Shown piece after piece: positions 13,661 to 13,759 of a DNA stretch of 13,759 bases; the stretch's first letter is position 1; each line of letters begins with the position of its first letter. The stretch is from an uncultured Lachnospiraceae bacterium (GTDB lineage Bacteria > Bacillota_A > Clostridia > Lachnospirales > Lachnospiraceae). The stretch lies in NCBI GenBank assembly GCA_902780985.1, contig CACZHN010000059.1, positions 1 to 13,759 of the forward strand, written 5' to 3'. The notes below the pieces were generated by a model. The model had not been told where the DNA came from, did not search any database, and saw only the letters and a list, made by a program, of their open reading frames with translations. The position numbers and the translations under genes were made by a program.

Positions 13661-13759
13661 GTGAAAGTTTTTCTGTAAATAAGATATCCTAAGATAATTG
13701 ACGAGCTGTATGGCGGTAAGATTACCGTTGTCCAGCTCGTTTTGACTATACCTAATCCC
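13661..13759 (+). pseudogene. Possible interrupted gene running off the window
   Basis: AAGGGG (13648-13653) precedes GTG at 13661, which reads MKVFL then TAA (13676-13678). The same frame is then open to the window edge: IRYPKIIDELYGGKITVVQL, then VLTIPNP. A single change of a sense codon such as CAA to TAA would explain the interruption. The last 47 bases are the direct repeat. Relation to a known family is not recognised, and the evidence is weak because the rest is outside the window. Confidence 0.3.
13713..13759 (+). repeat. 47-base direct repeat, copy 2 (at window edge)
   Basis: It is identical to 13540-13586 and ends exactly at the last base of the window. In this copy the upstream ACGAGCTG (13701-13708) and the internal CAGCTCGT also form an inverted repeat around the nested palindrome. 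If the window is a whole contig, the end at a repeat border is what a graph assembler produces (inference). Confidence 0.8.

Noticed and set aside
13540..13759. CRISPR array formed by the 47-base repeats
   Set aside because: Only two copies, 126 bases of intervening sequence, and both copies read in a coding phase. No cas-like gene is nearby.
13540..13759. Diversity-generating retroelement template/variable repeat pair
   Set aside because: The copies are identical with no adenine-specific changes, and no reverse transcriptase is present in the window.

Overview
The window looks like chromosomal DNA from a low-to-mid GC Firmicute, most likely a Lachnospiraceae-type clostridium (Butyrivibrio/Roseburia relatives). 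The grounds are strong AGGAGG-type ribosome binding sites, SigA-like promoters, lipobox lipoproteins, an OmpR-type two-component system beside an FtsX-type ABC exporter, and UBA/DUF4342 and DUF3137 proteins. The genus is inference. There are no rRNA or tRNA genes, no CRISPR array and no recognisable transposase or phage gene.

Layout. Bases 1-30 are probably the last codons of an upstream gene, followed by two adjacent hairpins (68-116). Then come a membrane-anchored LppM/DUF3153-like lipoprotein (197-934, TTG start) with a strong terminator, a sodium:neurotransmitter-symporter-type amino acid transporter (1077-2441), a second lipoprotein (2475-3212) with terminator, a small two-helix membrane protein (3370-3762), an APH/CotS-type kinase (3831-4844), and a UBA + DUF4342 membrane protein (4922-5467). 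A bidirectional terminator separates these from a convergent minus-strand DUF3137 protein (5520-6656), which has a perfect consensus SigA promoter. Divergent from it runs a sensing/export cluster: response regulator (6876-7538), histidine kinase (7587-8819), two-FtsX ABC permease (8925-11372) and the matching ABC ATPase. The ATPase (11424-12141) is broken by a small deletion with frameshift between Walker B and the H-loop. Two unrecognised membrane proteins follow (12271-13008 and 13108-13419). The last 340 bases hold repeats and gene debris but no confident gene.

How it fits together. Kinase, regulator and transporter form a Bce/YknZ-like detoxification or envelope-stress module, with the permease before the ATPase and the ATPase apparently inactivated in this sequence. 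Promoter regions before the regulator, before the UBA/DUF4342 gene and before the permease share TTTAA boxes spaced about 11 or 22 bases, ending 10-11 bases upstream of the -10. This is the geometry of PhoB/OmpR-class activator sites, so the three may form a small regulon of the encoded response regulator (inference).

The non-genic signals are the most unusual part. One is a palindromic element lying in frame inside the kinase gene, whose 35-base core recurs exactly 9 kb away. Another is two members of a GGGGAC-type REP-like palindrome family. The third is a 47-base direct repeat, read in the same phase in both copies, at the very end of the window.
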